NCBI GenBank assembly: GCA_945919795.1 | Contig: CAMEJJ010000008.1 | Location: 1 to 64,000, forward strand | Length of the DNA: 64,000 nucleotides | From: an uncultured Lachnospiraceae bacterium | GTDB lineage: Bacteria; Bacillota; Clostridia; Lachnospirales; Lachnospiraceae | Direction of reading: 5' to 3' | Shown: positions 1 through 8,110 of the stretch, piece by piece | How the letters are laid out: every line of letters starts with the position of its first letter | Position numbering within the stretch: position 1 is the stretch's first letter | Notes under the pieces: generated by a model | Seen by the model: the letters and a program-made list of their open reading frames with translations, nothing else | The model's database searches: none | What the model was told of the DNA's origin: nothing | Made by a program: the position numbers and the translations under genes

Positions 1-76
1 AAATTTTCTCTTGGAATTTTTCAGGGTTGCATTGCTGTTTAGTTTTCAAGGTTCTTATGGTTTTGAAGATTACCAA

Positions 77-165
77 CGGAGAAGGAGGGATTTGAACCCT
101 CGCGCCGCTATTAACGACCTACTCCCTTTCCAGGGGAGCCCCTTCAACCTCTTGGGTACTTCTCC
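77..165 (-). tRNA. tRNA-Ser (anticodon GGA)
   Basis: On the minus strand this folds as a class II tRNA with a 7-bp acceptor stem (GGAGAAG with CTTCTCC), a long variable arm and a T loop with GGTTCAAATCC. The anticodon loop reads CTGGAAA, giving GGA for serine. The discriminator base is G and no CCA is encoded. It lies 57 bp from a second serine tRNA on the same strand. Confidence 0.95.
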
Positions 166-222
166 AAAAAAGTTGAATTAACACTTTTTAACCATCTTTA
201 TTGAAAGGCTTTGAAAGCCTAA

Positions 223-308
223 CGGAGAGGGTGGGATTCGAACCCACGCGCCCTTGCGGACAAACGGTTTTCAAGACCGCCTCGTTATGACCACTTCGAT
301 ACCTCTCC
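223..308 (-). tRNA. tRNA-Ser (anticodon TGA)
   Basis: This is a second class II tRNA, with acceptor stem GGAGAGG/CCTCTCC, a long variable arm and a GGTTCGAATCC T arm. The anticodon loop CTTGAAA gives TGA, serine. No CCA is encoded. It is probably transcribed together with the neighbouring tRNA-Ser(GGA). Confidence 0.95.
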
Positions 309-480
309 ACTCGTGTTCGACTGTTTTCTCTCAGCCGACGCAAGTGTTATTCTACCAAAGTTATTTTTTAGAGTCAATAACTTTTTTCAATTTTTTCACA
401 AAAATTTTCACAAAATTTGTCAACTCATTTTAATGAGTTATTTATTCCATAAATCAGTACAATATATGGCTATTTTGTAC

Positions 481-1194
481 TCACTTTTTTTCCTGCCTCA
501 AAAACAATTGGGCGATTTCCAGATCTTCCGGCGTTGTCAGTTTTATATTCTGATAACTGCCTTCAACGAATTTCACTTTCTGATCTGTAAACAATTCGGC
601 AACCATAGCGTCATCCGTTACGGCAATCCCATCCTTTATCAGTTGCTCTTCATTTTGCAATAGTCTTTCATAGGCATCTTTTATCAGTTGATATTCAAAA
701 ATCTGCGGTGTCTGAATCATCCATACCTGACTGCGTTTCGGCGTGCTAACTCCAAATCCGTCTGCGTCACTGATTTTAATGGTATCCTTAACCGGCATAC
801 CGATCACACAGGCCCTATATTTTTGAACAGCTTCCATTCCTCTTTCTATAATAGAAGAAGCAGCAAACGGTCTTGCTCCGTCATGAATAAAAACATAGTC
901 ACAGTCTTTATCTGCCGCCAAAAGTCCACACGCGACAGAATGATAGCGCTCTTTGCCACCTGCAACAATCTTTTTTACTTTTTTAAAATGATACTTTTCA
1001 ACTATATGCTCTTTGCAGTATTCCCGCATATCCTCACCGGTCACAAGAATAATTTCATCCACGGAGCTTTCTTCAAAGTTTTTCAGAGAATAATAAAGAA
1101 CAGGCTTTTCGTCCAAGAGCAAAAACTGCTTTGCGACGTCTGAACCCATTCTTTTCCCCTGCCCCGCTGCTAATACTATGGCAGTTGTTTTCAT
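481..1194 (-). CDS. ispD: 2-C-methyl-D-erythritol 4-phosphate cytidylyltransferase
   Basis: IspD transfers CMP from CTP to methylerythritol phosphate in the non-mevalonate isoprenoid pathway, in the cytoplasm. The N-terminus carries the nucleotide-binding loop VLAAGQGKRMGS, and the middle has the family's HDGARP and TPQIF motifs. At 237 aa it has the usual length. It begins 2 bp after the tsaD stop, with GGAGAA overlapping the end of tsaD as ribosome binding site, so it is the last gene of that operon. The 172 bp between its stop and the tRNA genes hold no gene. Confidence 0.95.
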   Translation of the reverse strand: MKTTAIVLAAGQGKRMGSDVAKQFLLLDEKPVLYYSLKNFEESSVDEIILVTGEDMREYCKEHIVEKYHFKKVKKIVAGGKERYHSVACGLLAADKDCDYVFIHDGARPFAASSIIERGMEAVQKYRACVIGMPVKDTIKISDADGFGVSTPKRSQVWMIQTPQIFEYQLIKDAYERLLQNEEQLIKDGIAVTDDAMVAELFTDQKVKFVEGSYQNIKLTTPEDLEIAQLFLRQEKK

Positions 1195-1196
1195 TT

Positions 1197-2219
1197 TTAT
1201 CGTTCTCCCAATTTTAAATTCGGAACCGCGTTCAAGTCCCAGCCGCTTCGTTTTCCCTGTACATATTCATAATAACCTGCCGCCGCTATCATAGCTGCAT
1301 TATCAGTACAGAGGATGGGGCTTGGGCAATAGAATAAAACGTCATGTTCTTTACATGCTTTTTCAAAGGCTGCTCTCAATGCGGAATTCGAAGCCACGCC
1401 TCCCGCAATGGCAAGCTTTTTAAAACCATATTTTTCTACGCCCATCATGGCATGATCCACCAACACATCGACAACCGCTTTTTGGAAAGATGCAGCAACA
1501 TCCGCAGTCGGAACCGTTTCGTGCTTCATTTCACAGGAATTGATATAATTAAGAACCGACGACTTTAATCCGCTGAAACTAAAATCATATTCGTTTCCTT
1601 CCACTTTCGCCCTTGGAAAAGGAATCGCATCAGGATTTCCCTCTTTGGAAATCTTATCAATTTTAGGACCACCCGGATATCCCAGACCAATTGCACGGGC
1701 GACTTTGTCAAAAGCCTCTCCTGCTGCATCATCTCTGGTTGCACCCAAAATCTGATATTTCCCATAATCCTCCACAACTACCAAATGCGTATGTCCGCCG
1801 GACACAACGAGACACGCAAAAGGCGGTTCTAAACCTTTATGCTGAATATAGTTAGCACTGATATGTCCCTCAATATGATGAACTCCAACCAAAGGCTTAT
1901 TGAGTGCAAAAGCAAGTGATTTGGCAAATGAAACTCCAACCAAAAGCGCTCCGACAAGTCCCGGTCCGTAGGTTACGGCAATCGCTGTAATATCATCCCA
2001 GTTCATTTGTGCTTCTTTCAGCGCCTGTTGCACCACCTGGTTGATTTTTTCAATATGTTTTCTGGAGGCAATTTCAGGGACCACTCCTCCGTATAATGTA
2101 TGTAAATCTATCTGGGAAGAAATCACATTGCTCAAAACTTCTCTTCCATTTTTTACAACAGAAGCCGCTGTTTCATCACACGAGCTTTCGATTCCCAAAA
2201 TATAGATATCTTCTGTCAC
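1197..2219 (-). CDS. tsaD: tRNA N6-adenosine threonylcarbamoyltransferase TsaD
   Basis: TsaD moves the threonylcarbamoyl group onto A37 of ANN-decoding tRNAs, working with TsaB and TsaE. The ASKHA ATPase features are present: GIESSCDET at the start, the metal-binding HIEGH (HxxxH) near residue 110, SGGHT, and GGVASN near the end. Length (340 aa) is standard. The start codon is GTG, preceded by AGGAAGT. TsaB and TsaE are encoded 2.5-4 kb upstream on the same strand; the fourth t6A gene, tsaC, is not in the window. Confidence 0.96.
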   Translation of the reverse strand: MTEDIYILGIESSCDETAASVVKNGREVLSNVISSQIDLHTLYGGVVPEIASRKHIEKINQVVQQALKEAQMNWDDITAIAVTYGPGLVGALLVGVSFAKSLAFALNKPLVGVHHIEGHISANYIQHKGLEPPFACLVVSGGHTHLVVVEDYGKYQILGATRDDAAGEAFDKVARAIGLGYPGGPKIDKISKEGNPDAIPFPRAKVEGNEYDFSFSGLKSSVLNYINSCEMKHETVPTADVAASFQKAVVDVLVDHAMMGVEKYGFKKLAIAGGVASNSALRAAFEKACKEHDVLFYCPSPILCTDNAAMIAAAGYYEYVQGKRSGWDLNAVPNLKLGER

Positions 2220-2236
2220 AATTACACTTCCTATTC

Positions 2237-2821
2237 TTAGTTTTCATCCTTCACGGCTTTCCAACCATAGATTTTATAATGCGCATTCTCATCTTTTCTT
2301 AAAATAAAACAAAGCGTCGTCTGATATAGTAAACCATCCTGGTTGATATCATAAACACAATAAAGCTTTGCACATTCATACCCATCTTTTGTAAATGTTT
2401 CCACATCTACACTCGAAGACGGAGAAAAATGCGAAATCGTCCGGTTGTTTTGCTTATACTCTTCAACATCCGACTTTAACAAAGACAAATACATTTCTTC
2501 TGTCTGGTTTGCAACCAGATCATCATCATATATTTCCCGCATCTTCAGTCCAAGATCCCGAAGTTCCTCGTCGGTATGCTCTTCGTTATAATAGCATTCT
2601 GTAATTTCACTGAAGTATTTGACCACTTCTCTGGGAGATGGCGGATAATTGGTTTCCAGATTTCTGCTCAAAACCTTCTGGCTGGCCGTCATGGTTTCTA
2701 CACTTATCTCTTCTGTTTTTTCCGGCATGCTCCGGTTTGACAGATAAAAGTAATAGCCCAGAACCAACAACACTAAAAACACCAGGATTACCATTCCCTT
2801 GGTTCCCTTAAACATTTTCAT
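2237..2821 (-). CDS. Membrane-anchored hypothetical protein
   Basis: About 194 aa, with a basic N-terminus, one transmembrane segment near residues 10-28 and an extracytoplasmic remainder. I do not recognise a named domain with certainty; it resembles small anchored proteins common in Lachnospiraceae. I chose the ATG four bases after the stop of the RNase Z-like gene rather than the upstream TTG, since GAGGAAG lies at suitable spacing and the genes would then not overlap. It sits between rnz and tsaD in one minus-strand operon. No function can be assigned. Confidence 0.75.
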   Translation of the reverse strand: MKMFKGTKGMVILVFLVLLVLGYYFYLSNRSMPEKTEEISVETMTASQKVLSRNLETNYPPSPREVVKYFSEITECYYNEEHTDEELRDLGLKMREIYDDDLVANQTEEMYLSLLKSDVEEYKQNNRTISHFSPSSSVDVETFTKDGYECAKLYCVYDINQDGLLYQTTLCFILRKDENAHYKIYGWKAVKDEN

Positions 2822-2825
2822 TAAC

Positions 2826-3737
2826 TTATTCTTCCTCAAATTCTAACTCTACGGTTCTGCCATCCTTGGCAGTATGAATACGTGGGAATATTTTTTTCAT
2901 GTCTCGGATATATTCCTCGGGACGTATCAACGACGGACTGTAATGGGTAAGCCACAGTTCCTTCGGCTGCGCTTTTGCTGCAATTGTAGCAGCTTCCGAA
3001 AACATCATGTGCTTATGTTCCTTGGCCTTAGGCAATTTATCCGGCTCACCATACATTCCTTCTAAAATCAACAAATCTACATTTTGTGCATATTGTTCGA
3101 TTAAAGCTGTGGGTCTGGTATCCGTACAATAGGTTACGCTAATTCCTTTTCTTGCCTCTCCCATAACCATGCCGGGAGTAAACAGCTTGCCCTCATGCTC
3201 AACCGTTTCTCCGTGTTGGAGACGGTTCCAGCACGAAACAGGAATATTCTGTTCTTTCGCTTTGTCAACCATGAACCTTCCTTTTCGTTCCACCACAATC
3301 CGATAGCCATAGCAAATCACATTATGGTGTACCCGAAAAGCATCAATATGAAATCCCTCAAAAGGAATACTTTCTTCTTCTTCTGATATCTCATGAAAAA
3401 CAATCGAAAACGGAAGCTCCGGTGCAATCGTCCGTAGGGAATTCACAACTCTTTCAAGCCCCTTTGGACCAATCATCAAAAGCGGCTCCGTCCGTTCTGC
3501 ATTGCCCATGGTAAGAAGCAATCCCGGCAAGCCACTGATATGATCTGCATGATAATGGGTAAAGCACATAATATCGATTGGCTTCGGGCTCCACCCCTTT
3601 TCTTTCATTGCAATCTGTGTGCCTTCTCCACAGTCAATCAATATGCTTTTTCCATTGTATCTGGCCATCATGGATGTCAGATACCGATAGGGTAAGGGCA
3701 TCATGCCCCCTGTTCCGAGAAGACATACATCTAACAT
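2826..3737 (-). CDS. Ribonuclease Z-like metallo-beta-lactamase fold hydrolase
   Basis: This 303-aa metal-dependent hydrolase has the metallo-beta-lactamase signature THYHADH (HxHxDH) near residue 62, plus later metal ligands in TDTRP and THYSPS. This is the arrangement of RNase Z, which trims the 3' ends of tRNA precursors. A flexible-arm region lies around residues 150-170. Its ATG follows directly on the stop codon of the upstream zinc-ribbon gene. RNase Z is the best call; a related phosphodiesterase activity cannot be excluded. Confidence 0.85.
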   Translation of the reverse strand: MLDVCLLGTGGMMPLPYRYLTSMMARYNGKSILIDCGEGTQIAMKEKGWSPKPIDIMCFTHYHADHISGLPGLLLTMGNAERTEPLLMIGPKGLERVVNSLRTIAPELPFSIVFHEISEEEESIPFEGFHIDAFRVHHNVICYGYRIVVERKGRFMVDKAKEQNIPVSCWNRLQHGETVEHEGKLFTPGMVMGEARKGISVTYCTDTRPTALIEQYAQNVDLLILEGMYGEPDKLPKAKEHKHMMFSEAATIAAKAQPKELWLTHYSPSLIRPEEYIRDMKKIFPRIHTAKDGRTVELEFEEE

Positions 3738-3977
3738 TTATATAAGCTCCGTTTCTTCCTTACTGGTTACCGGAATTTGAAAAGAATGAACGAACCTGTC
3801 ATAACAATCTTCACACAAATCCCAGATCTGTGTTTCTCCGTCTTTATGCGAAAAATAGCCAAATGTCTGTTTTACCTCGAAACAACCCTCTCGAATCATT
3901 CCGTTTTCAACCTTAATCTGCTTTCCGCACTTATTACAGAAAACCTCTTTTAAAATATGATTTTCAAATTTTTTCAT
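3738..3977 (-). CDS. Small zinc-ribbon hypothetical protein
   Basis: A 79-aa protein with two CxxC pairs (CNKCGK near residue 15 and CEDCYD near residue 58), the pattern of a zinc ribbon. There is no signal peptide or membrane segment. Its stop abuts the start of the RNase Z-like gene, so the two are probably translationally coupled. The partner and role are unknown. Confidence 0.8.
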   Translation of the reverse strand: MKKFENHILKEVFCNKCGKQIKVENGMIREGCFEVKQTFGYFSHKDGETQIWDLCEDCYDRFVHSFQIPVTSKEETELI

Positions 3978-4095
3978 AATTCATGTCCCTTTCTTTTTCT
4001 TCATTTGCCCTTAACAAACTTACGCCATATAAGATTGCTTTAGTTAGCATTTGCTAATCTCTGATTATTATATAGGAACATGTATCCTGAATCCT

Positions 4096-4114
4096 AGCGG
4101 AAATGTTTTCCGCT
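4096..4114. other. Perfect 8-bp hairpin in the rimI 3' region
   Basis: AGCGGAAA and TTTCCGCT are separated by three bases. A run of bases rich in T follows on the plus strand only, so it is not a convincing minus-strand terminator. It lies at the end of the degenerate tandem repeat that follows rimI. Confidence 0.5.
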
Positions 4115-4241
4115 GTTGTTTATCTTTTCCACTCAATAATGGAATTTCCTTTTATATATCTTTTCACATGATGGTATTTTCTGTTATTATCTTTTCCACA
4201 GCATAATGGTATTTTCTGTTATTATCTTTTCCACATGATGA
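4104..4241. repeat. Degenerate tandem repeat of the rimI 3' end
   Basis: On the minus strand, about four copies of a 32-36 bp unit follow one another. Each contains a version of TGGAAAAGATAA plus an AACAGAAAATACC-like tail. The first copy contains the last codons and stop of rimI; the others are outside the gene. This explains most of the 244-bp gap before the zinc-ribbon gene; the rest of the gap shows nothing else clear. Confidence 0.75.
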
Positions 4242-4737
4242 TGGCATCCTCCGTCGGTTTTTCATAAAAATTCTTCCGGATGCCTTCCTGTACAAAACCA
4301 AGGCTCTCATACAAAGCAATCGCAGAATTGTTTCCGGCTCTGACCTCCAGCGTAATTTCTAAAAAACCTTCCTTTGCCATTTCTTCTATCATTGCAGATA
4401 CCATTCGTCTGGCAATTCCCTGCCTGCGATATGCGTTTGTCACTGCTACCTGATTGATGTCACCTTCATTGCACACACCGTATGCACCGCAATGACCGAC
4501 AATCTGTGTTCCGATTTTTGCAACAAAATAGAAAGAATTATTTTGTTGCAGCGCCTCTAAAAATCCCTGTTTTGTCCACGGCATACTAAAACATTCCTGT
4601 TCGATTTCTACTACACGGTCAACATCATCTGCCGACATTTTAACAATCTGTACTTCCATATCTGTATCCGTTTTACTTATCAGCATTCCGAGATTTGTTT
4701 CTACCGGCATTATATTCTTCCCGCATCTGATTCTCAT
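4222..4737 (-). CDS. rimI: Ribosomal protein alanine N-acetyltransferase RimI
   Basis: A GNAT-fold acetyltransferase with the acetyl-CoA loop RRQGIARRM near residue 105 and a family-typical WTKQGF in the N-terminal part. RimI acetylates the N-terminus of ribosomal protein S18. The ATG overlaps the tsaB stop (TAATG), indicating translational coupling. The N-terminal 25 or so residues before MEVQIV are longer than usual, but no internal start has a better ribosome binding site. The tsaE-tsaB-rimI order is common in Firmicutes. Confidence 0.9.
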   Translation of the reverse strand: MRIRCGKNIMPVETNLGMLISKTDTDMEVQIVKMSADDVDRVVEIEQECFSMPWTKQGFLEALQQNNSFYFVAKIGTQIVGHCGAYGVCNEGDINQVAVTNAYRRQGIARRMVSAMIEEMAKEGFLEITLEVRAGNNSAIALYESLGFVQEGIRKNFYEKPTEDAIIMWKR

Positions 4738-5492
4738 TATTTTGCCGCATGTTCTTTCTCCATGCGTTCTCTTTCCGCCTGTGACAGACGCAGATACTCC
4801 GGTTTGTGCTCATAAGCCTTAATCAATTTTCCTTCTTTTGCATATTGCGCTGCCAAAACAGCCACAGCAGAAGCATGTTGTCGATTGCAGTTAGCCGGTG
4901 CAAACCCATAAGGCACTTTTAACTCAGTCCGGATGTCAGCATTTTGTACAGGTACGCCGTCTCCTAAAAACATAACCGGCCTGCCGATATCATTCAGCTC
5001 GCCAATTACCTCATGCATGTCTGCAACAAACTGCGGTTTTTCAACCACAAAAGTAACCCCTGTCTTGTCAAAAACATCTACTGTCTGATCACATTTTTCC
5101 TTTTTCATAAAGGAATAGTATCCGGTATAAACCTGATTGCGTCTGGCATCCATAATCGGACAAATGATTCCTTCATAGCCAATAAGCTGATATGCCATGG
5201 CATCCATGGTAGGAATTTCGGCAATTGGTTTATCCAATGCTTCGGCGATTCCCTTCGCAGTTGCAGAACCAATGCGCAATCCGGTAAAAGATCCAGGGCC
5301 TGCCGCTACGGCCACAACATCAATCGTTGCTAAATCCAGCTCTATCATACGCTTCACTTCATCTAACATAGGAAGTAAAGTCTGTGAATGCGTTTTTTTA
5401 TAATCAATGGTATATTCGGCAAGCAGCCTGTCATCTTCCGTAACGGCGACACTGGCTACCAGTCCCGAACTGTCAATTGCAAGAATTTTCAT
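4737..5492 (-). CDS. tsaB: tRNA threonylcarbamoyladenosine biosynthesis protein TsaB
   Basis: TsaB is the inactive ASKHA partner that dimerises with TsaD. Its N-terminus, ILAIDSSG, and the motif GPGSFTGLRIG near residue 67 are diagnostic. 251 aa is within the family range. It lies between tsaE and rimI, 90 bp downstream of tsaE and overlapping rimI by one base. Confidence 0.94.
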   Translation of the reverse strand: MKILAIDSSGLVASVAVTEDDRLLAEYTIDYKKTHSQTLLPMLDEVKRMIELDLATIDVVAVAAGPGSFTGLRIGSATAKGIAEALDKPIAEIPTMDAMAYQLIGYEGIICPIMDARRNQVYTGYYSFMKKEKCDQTVDVFDKTGVTFVVEKPQFVADMHEVIGELNDIGRPVMFLGDGVPVQNADIRTELKVPYGFAPANCNRQHASAVAVLAAQYAKEGKLIKAYEHKPEYLRLSQAERERMEKEHAAK

Positions 5493-5582
5493 AGATTACT
5501 CACCTGACTGTCTAAAATGTTTCCTCTTTCTCATCATTTATATTTCAATGAATAGATATTCTATCGATTTTTGCCCTTTCCC

Positions 5583-6017
5583 CTATACCGGGACATCATC
5601 CGATAACGTTATCTTGCGATAATCAAAACCTTTTTCCGGATTTTTTTCAATCGTAATCCATTTAGTCTCTTTGGGCATAATATCCTGAATCAGATTGGCC
5701 CACTCAACCAGACAAATCCCCTCTCCGAAAAAGCAGTCTTCGTATCCGATTTCTTCCATCTCTTCCGGATCACCGATGCGATAGACATCAAAGTGGTAAA
5801 AAGGTAATCTTCCTTCATCATATACCTGCAAAATGGTAAAAGTCGGACTGTTGACCGGCTCATTAATGTCCAGTCCGGATGCTACACCTTGTGTAAAAAC
5901 AGTCTTTCCAACTCCCAAATCACCGATTAAAGCGTAAATATCACCGGCTTTTGCATTTTTTCCAATTTGGTATCCTAATTGATACGTTTCTTTGTCATGA
6001 AATGTTTCTATTACCAT
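5583..6017 (-). CDS. tsaE: tRNA threonylcarbamoyladenosine biosynthesis ATPase TsaE
   Basis: TsaE is a small P-loop ATPase needed to cycle the TsaB-TsaD complex. It shows a Walker A motif, GDLGVGKT near residue 35, followed by a NSPTFT motif, and an HFDVYR motif in the middle. 144 aa is typical. It is the first gene of the tsaE-tsaB-rimI group. Confidence 0.94.
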   Translation of the reverse strand: MVIETFHDKETYQLGYQIGKNAKAGDIYALIGDLGVGKTVFTQGVASGLDINEPVNSPTFTILQVYDEGRLPFYHFDVYRIGDPEEMEEIGYEDCFFGEGICLVEWANLIQDIMPKETKWITIEKNPEKGFDYRKITLSDDVPV

Positions 6018-6065
6018 ATTTTTATTTTAACCTAAAGTTGATAATACCAGTATGCTTCTTTGCCT

Positions 6066-6085
6066 TTTTCATGCGAGCATGAAAA
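6066..6085. other. Perfect 9-bp hairpin in the gap before tsaE
   Basis: TTTTCATGC and GCATGAAAA are separated by two bases. An outer, imperfect ATACCAG/CTGGTAT pair encloses it. There is no T tract after the stem in either direction, so it is not a classical terminator; a processing or attenuating role is possible. Confidence 0.45.
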
Positions 6086-6112
6086 GTATGACCTTTTGAC
6101 CCTGGTATCATA

Positions 6113-6757
6113 TTATTGCTTTATTTTCATCTTTTTAGGATCTACGTGTGTTGATAATACACGAATCAATGCGGTTGCATCCGGTTGCAAATCCCTGCGC
6201 GGAAAAATAGATGCTCTGTTTTTTCCGGTATAGACAATAATACTCTTGGAGGTTGCTACTGCTTTCACAATATAATCCCATCCAATCATTTCCTTGATAT
6301 CATCCTGCGATACTTCCATTCCGTTTTCATAAAAAGCATAGCGAAGTGGCTTTTGGAAAGTTTCCTGCATTGCCTGCTGGCGTGACATCAAAAACAGATT
6401 TATCGGAATATAAAATACAACAATAATTCCAAAAATCAAATATAACGGGCTCGCATTTTTTGCAAAATATGCGTATATCATCAAAATACCGACAATCGTA
6501 GAAAGCAGACCTCCTAACGAAGTATAGGAATGCCTGAGAGAATAGTCAAATAAATCTGATGCTTTAATCTGAACATCTATTTCATACAACGGATCTCCCT
6601 CAGGGGTCTCATATGTATATTCTTCGGATAGCTCATCTTGATTTTTTGTGGTTTCATCCGAATTGGTTTCATCGTATTCTTCTTGATTTGAATCGGTTTT
6701 ATCGTTTTCATTTTCATAGGTTCGTTTTTCTTCTACAAAATCCTGCTGATTTTCCAT
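6113..6757 (-). CDS. YcxB-like membrane protein
   Basis: A 214-aa protein with a very acidic, Asn/Glu/Asp-rich N-terminal 65 residues, then two transmembrane segments near residues 80-125, then a C-terminal cytoplasmic domain. The layout (two membrane spans followed by a small YENGMEV...IxWxxI domain) resembles the YcxB-like family. A strong ribosome binding site, AGGAGA, precedes the ATG. No enzymatic motif is visible and the function is unknown. Confidence 0.7.
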   Translation of the reverse strand: MENQQDFVEEKRTYENENDKTDSNQEEYDETNSDETTKNQDELSEEYTYETPEGDPLYEIDVQIKASDLFDYSLRHSYTSLGGLLSTIVGILMIYAYFAKNASPLYLIFGIIVVFYIPINLFLMSRQQAMQETFQKPLRYAFYENGMEVSQDDIKEMIGWDYIVKAVATSKSIIVYTGKNRASIFPRRDLQPDATALIRVLSTHVDPKKMKIKQ

Positions 6758-6956
6758 GTTATATTTCTCCTAGCACAAGCAAAAATGCATAGTCATACAT
6801 AATTTATTATACTTGATTTCCACAAAAGTGCAAGCAATATACATGCTTGCCGGTCAAATGTTTCCCTGTCAAAACTCCCTTTTCAAAATTAAACTTCCCG
6901 AAAAGAATACATGAAGAATGCGAATGTCGGGAACAAAAATTCGAAAAAGAAATAAT

Positions 6957-7000
6957 AAAAAGGCTTTTGACAAAAGTATCATACCTTCATCAAAAGCCTC
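6957..7000 (-). terminator. Terminator after ribU
   Basis: GGCTTTTGA and TCAAAAGCC form the stem, with a T-rich stretch on both sides, so it may work in both directions. It lies about 60 bp beyond the ribU stop. The rest of the 305-bp gap between ribU and the YcxB-like gene (6758-7062) is AT-rich and would hold the promoter of the latter; I see no other gene in it. Confidence 0.75.
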
Positions 7001-7062
7001 TTTTATATTTTTAGAAGTAGTTAAATCCTGTGTATCTTCCATTTTATAATCTTCAACTTTTA

Positions 7063-7692
7063 TTATTCTTCATTCCCCTTCAAAATAGGTGAAATCCGTT
7101 TATAAATAATAAATGTAATCACCACACTGATCATACCCTTTATAAAAGTGAAAGGTGCATTGAATACGATCAGACATTCCAGAATATTCTTCACCCCGCC
7201 GAAAATCAACTGATATGCTGCAAGAATTGCATCCTGAGGCATGAAATTGTAGTAAATGGGATATACCAGAAAATAGTTAGAAATAATACTGAATACACCC
7301 ATAATAAATGCTCCAAGGACAGAGCCGATTAAAGCGCATTTTCTGGTCTTTTTGAATCGATACACTCCTCCGGCAACAAGTACAAATGAAGCTCCCAGCA
7401 AGAAATTACTAAGTTCACCAACGCCACCGGTTGTTGTAATCATCAGATGAATTACATTTTTTACCAGACAAATGACAACTCCGGCAACAGGGCCATATGC
7501 AAAAGCACCAATCAATGCAGGAAGTTCCGATAAATCCATCTTAATAAAGCTTGGCATAAACGGAACGGAAAAATCCAAAAACATCAAAACATATGCAATT
7601 GCCGAAAGCATGGCTGTTCCGGTCAGTTTGCGGACGCTAATTCTTTTTGTCGTTCTCTTGTTTACAGTTCCTTGTGTTGTGTTTTCACTCAT
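7063..7692 (-). CDS. ribU: Riboflavin ECF transporter substrate-binding subunit RibU
   Basis: RibU is the integral-membrane S component that captures riboflavin and docks on the ECF energy module. It is a 209-aa protein with five to six hydrophobic segments and an N-terminal KLTGTAMLSAIAYVLMF region, where the alanine-rich helix contacts EcfT. An FMN riboswitch lies immediately upstream, which fixes the substrate. The matching module genes ecfA1-ecfA2-ecfT are near the other end of this window. The ATG is preceded by AAAGGAG. Confidence 0.93.
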   Translation of the reverse strand: MSENTTQGTVNKRTTKRISVRKLTGTAMLSAIAYVLMFLDFSVPFMPSFIKMDLSELPALIGAFAYGPVAGVVICLVKNVIHLMITTTGGVGELSNFLLGASFVLVAGGVYRFKKTRKCALIGSVLGAFIMGVFSIISNYFLVYPIYYNFMPQDAILAAYQLIFGGVKNILECLIVFNAPFTFIKGMISVVITFIIYKRISPILKGNEE

Positions 7693-7766
7693 GATTGAGT
7701 TCTCCTTTCAAATGAATGCGCAAAAGCATTTTTTAAAGGACACTTCTTCTGTTTTGTGTATTTGTC

Positions 7767-7800
7767 GCAAAAAAATCCCCGATGCATAACATCGGGGATA
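7767..7800 (-). terminator. Riboswitch-controlled terminator before ribU
   Basis: ATCCCCGATG and CATCGGGGAT form a perfect 10-bp stem, followed on the minus strand by seven T residues. It stands between the FMN aptamer and ribU, as the expression platform of a transcription-attenuating riboswitch: FMN binding should favour this stem and stop ribU transcription. Confidence 0.88.
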
Positions 7801-7857
7801 TCATAATCTGCTAAAATGCACATAAAAGCCAAACCGTATCAATCGGTTCTTTCGACT

Positions 7858-7970
7858 TTCTTCTCTCATCCAGACTATACTGTCGGCTCCGGAATTACAC
7901 CGGATCATGCGAAAAACGCTCGCGGGCTTTACCGCCGGTAGGGAATTTAACCCAACCCCGAAGAATTGTT
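7858..7970 (-). ncRNA. FMN riboswitch (RFN element)
   Basis: The minus strand carries the conserved RFN core: AAATTCCCTACCGGCGGTAA, AGCCCGCGAG, a variable hairpin, GGTGTAATTCC and the 3' block GCCGACAGTATAGTCTGGATG. FMN binding controls the downstream terminator and thus ribU. No ribD/ribE genes are seen here, so this unit governs uptake only. Confidence 0.97.
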
Positions 7971-8012
7971 CTTTTCAATTGGTGATTATAAACCATTCTA
8001 TCTGACTCGTCA

Positions 8013-8110
8013 ACCTAAAATCTCATTGCTAACGAAATCGCTAACTAACGAAATCCTATAATCTCATCACTAACGAAATCGTTCACGAAATCCTAAAATC
8101 TCATCGTTAA
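8013..8110. repeat. Tandem repeat of the tex 3' end
   Basis: On the minus strand the last tex codons (ATG AGA TTT TAG) and the following GATTTCGT-type stretch are repeated about three times, with periods of 37 and 41 bp. Two copies lie beyond the stop. The pattern resembles the repeat behind rimI although the sequences differ. Confidence 0.8.

Noticed and set aside
2874-3386. Plus-strand ORFs within the RNase Z-like gene
   Set aside because: Antisense shadows without ribosome binding sites, as are most other short ORF-track lines.
6066-6085. Terminator after the YcxB-like gene
   Set aside because: The hairpin is perfect but not followed by T residues in either direction.
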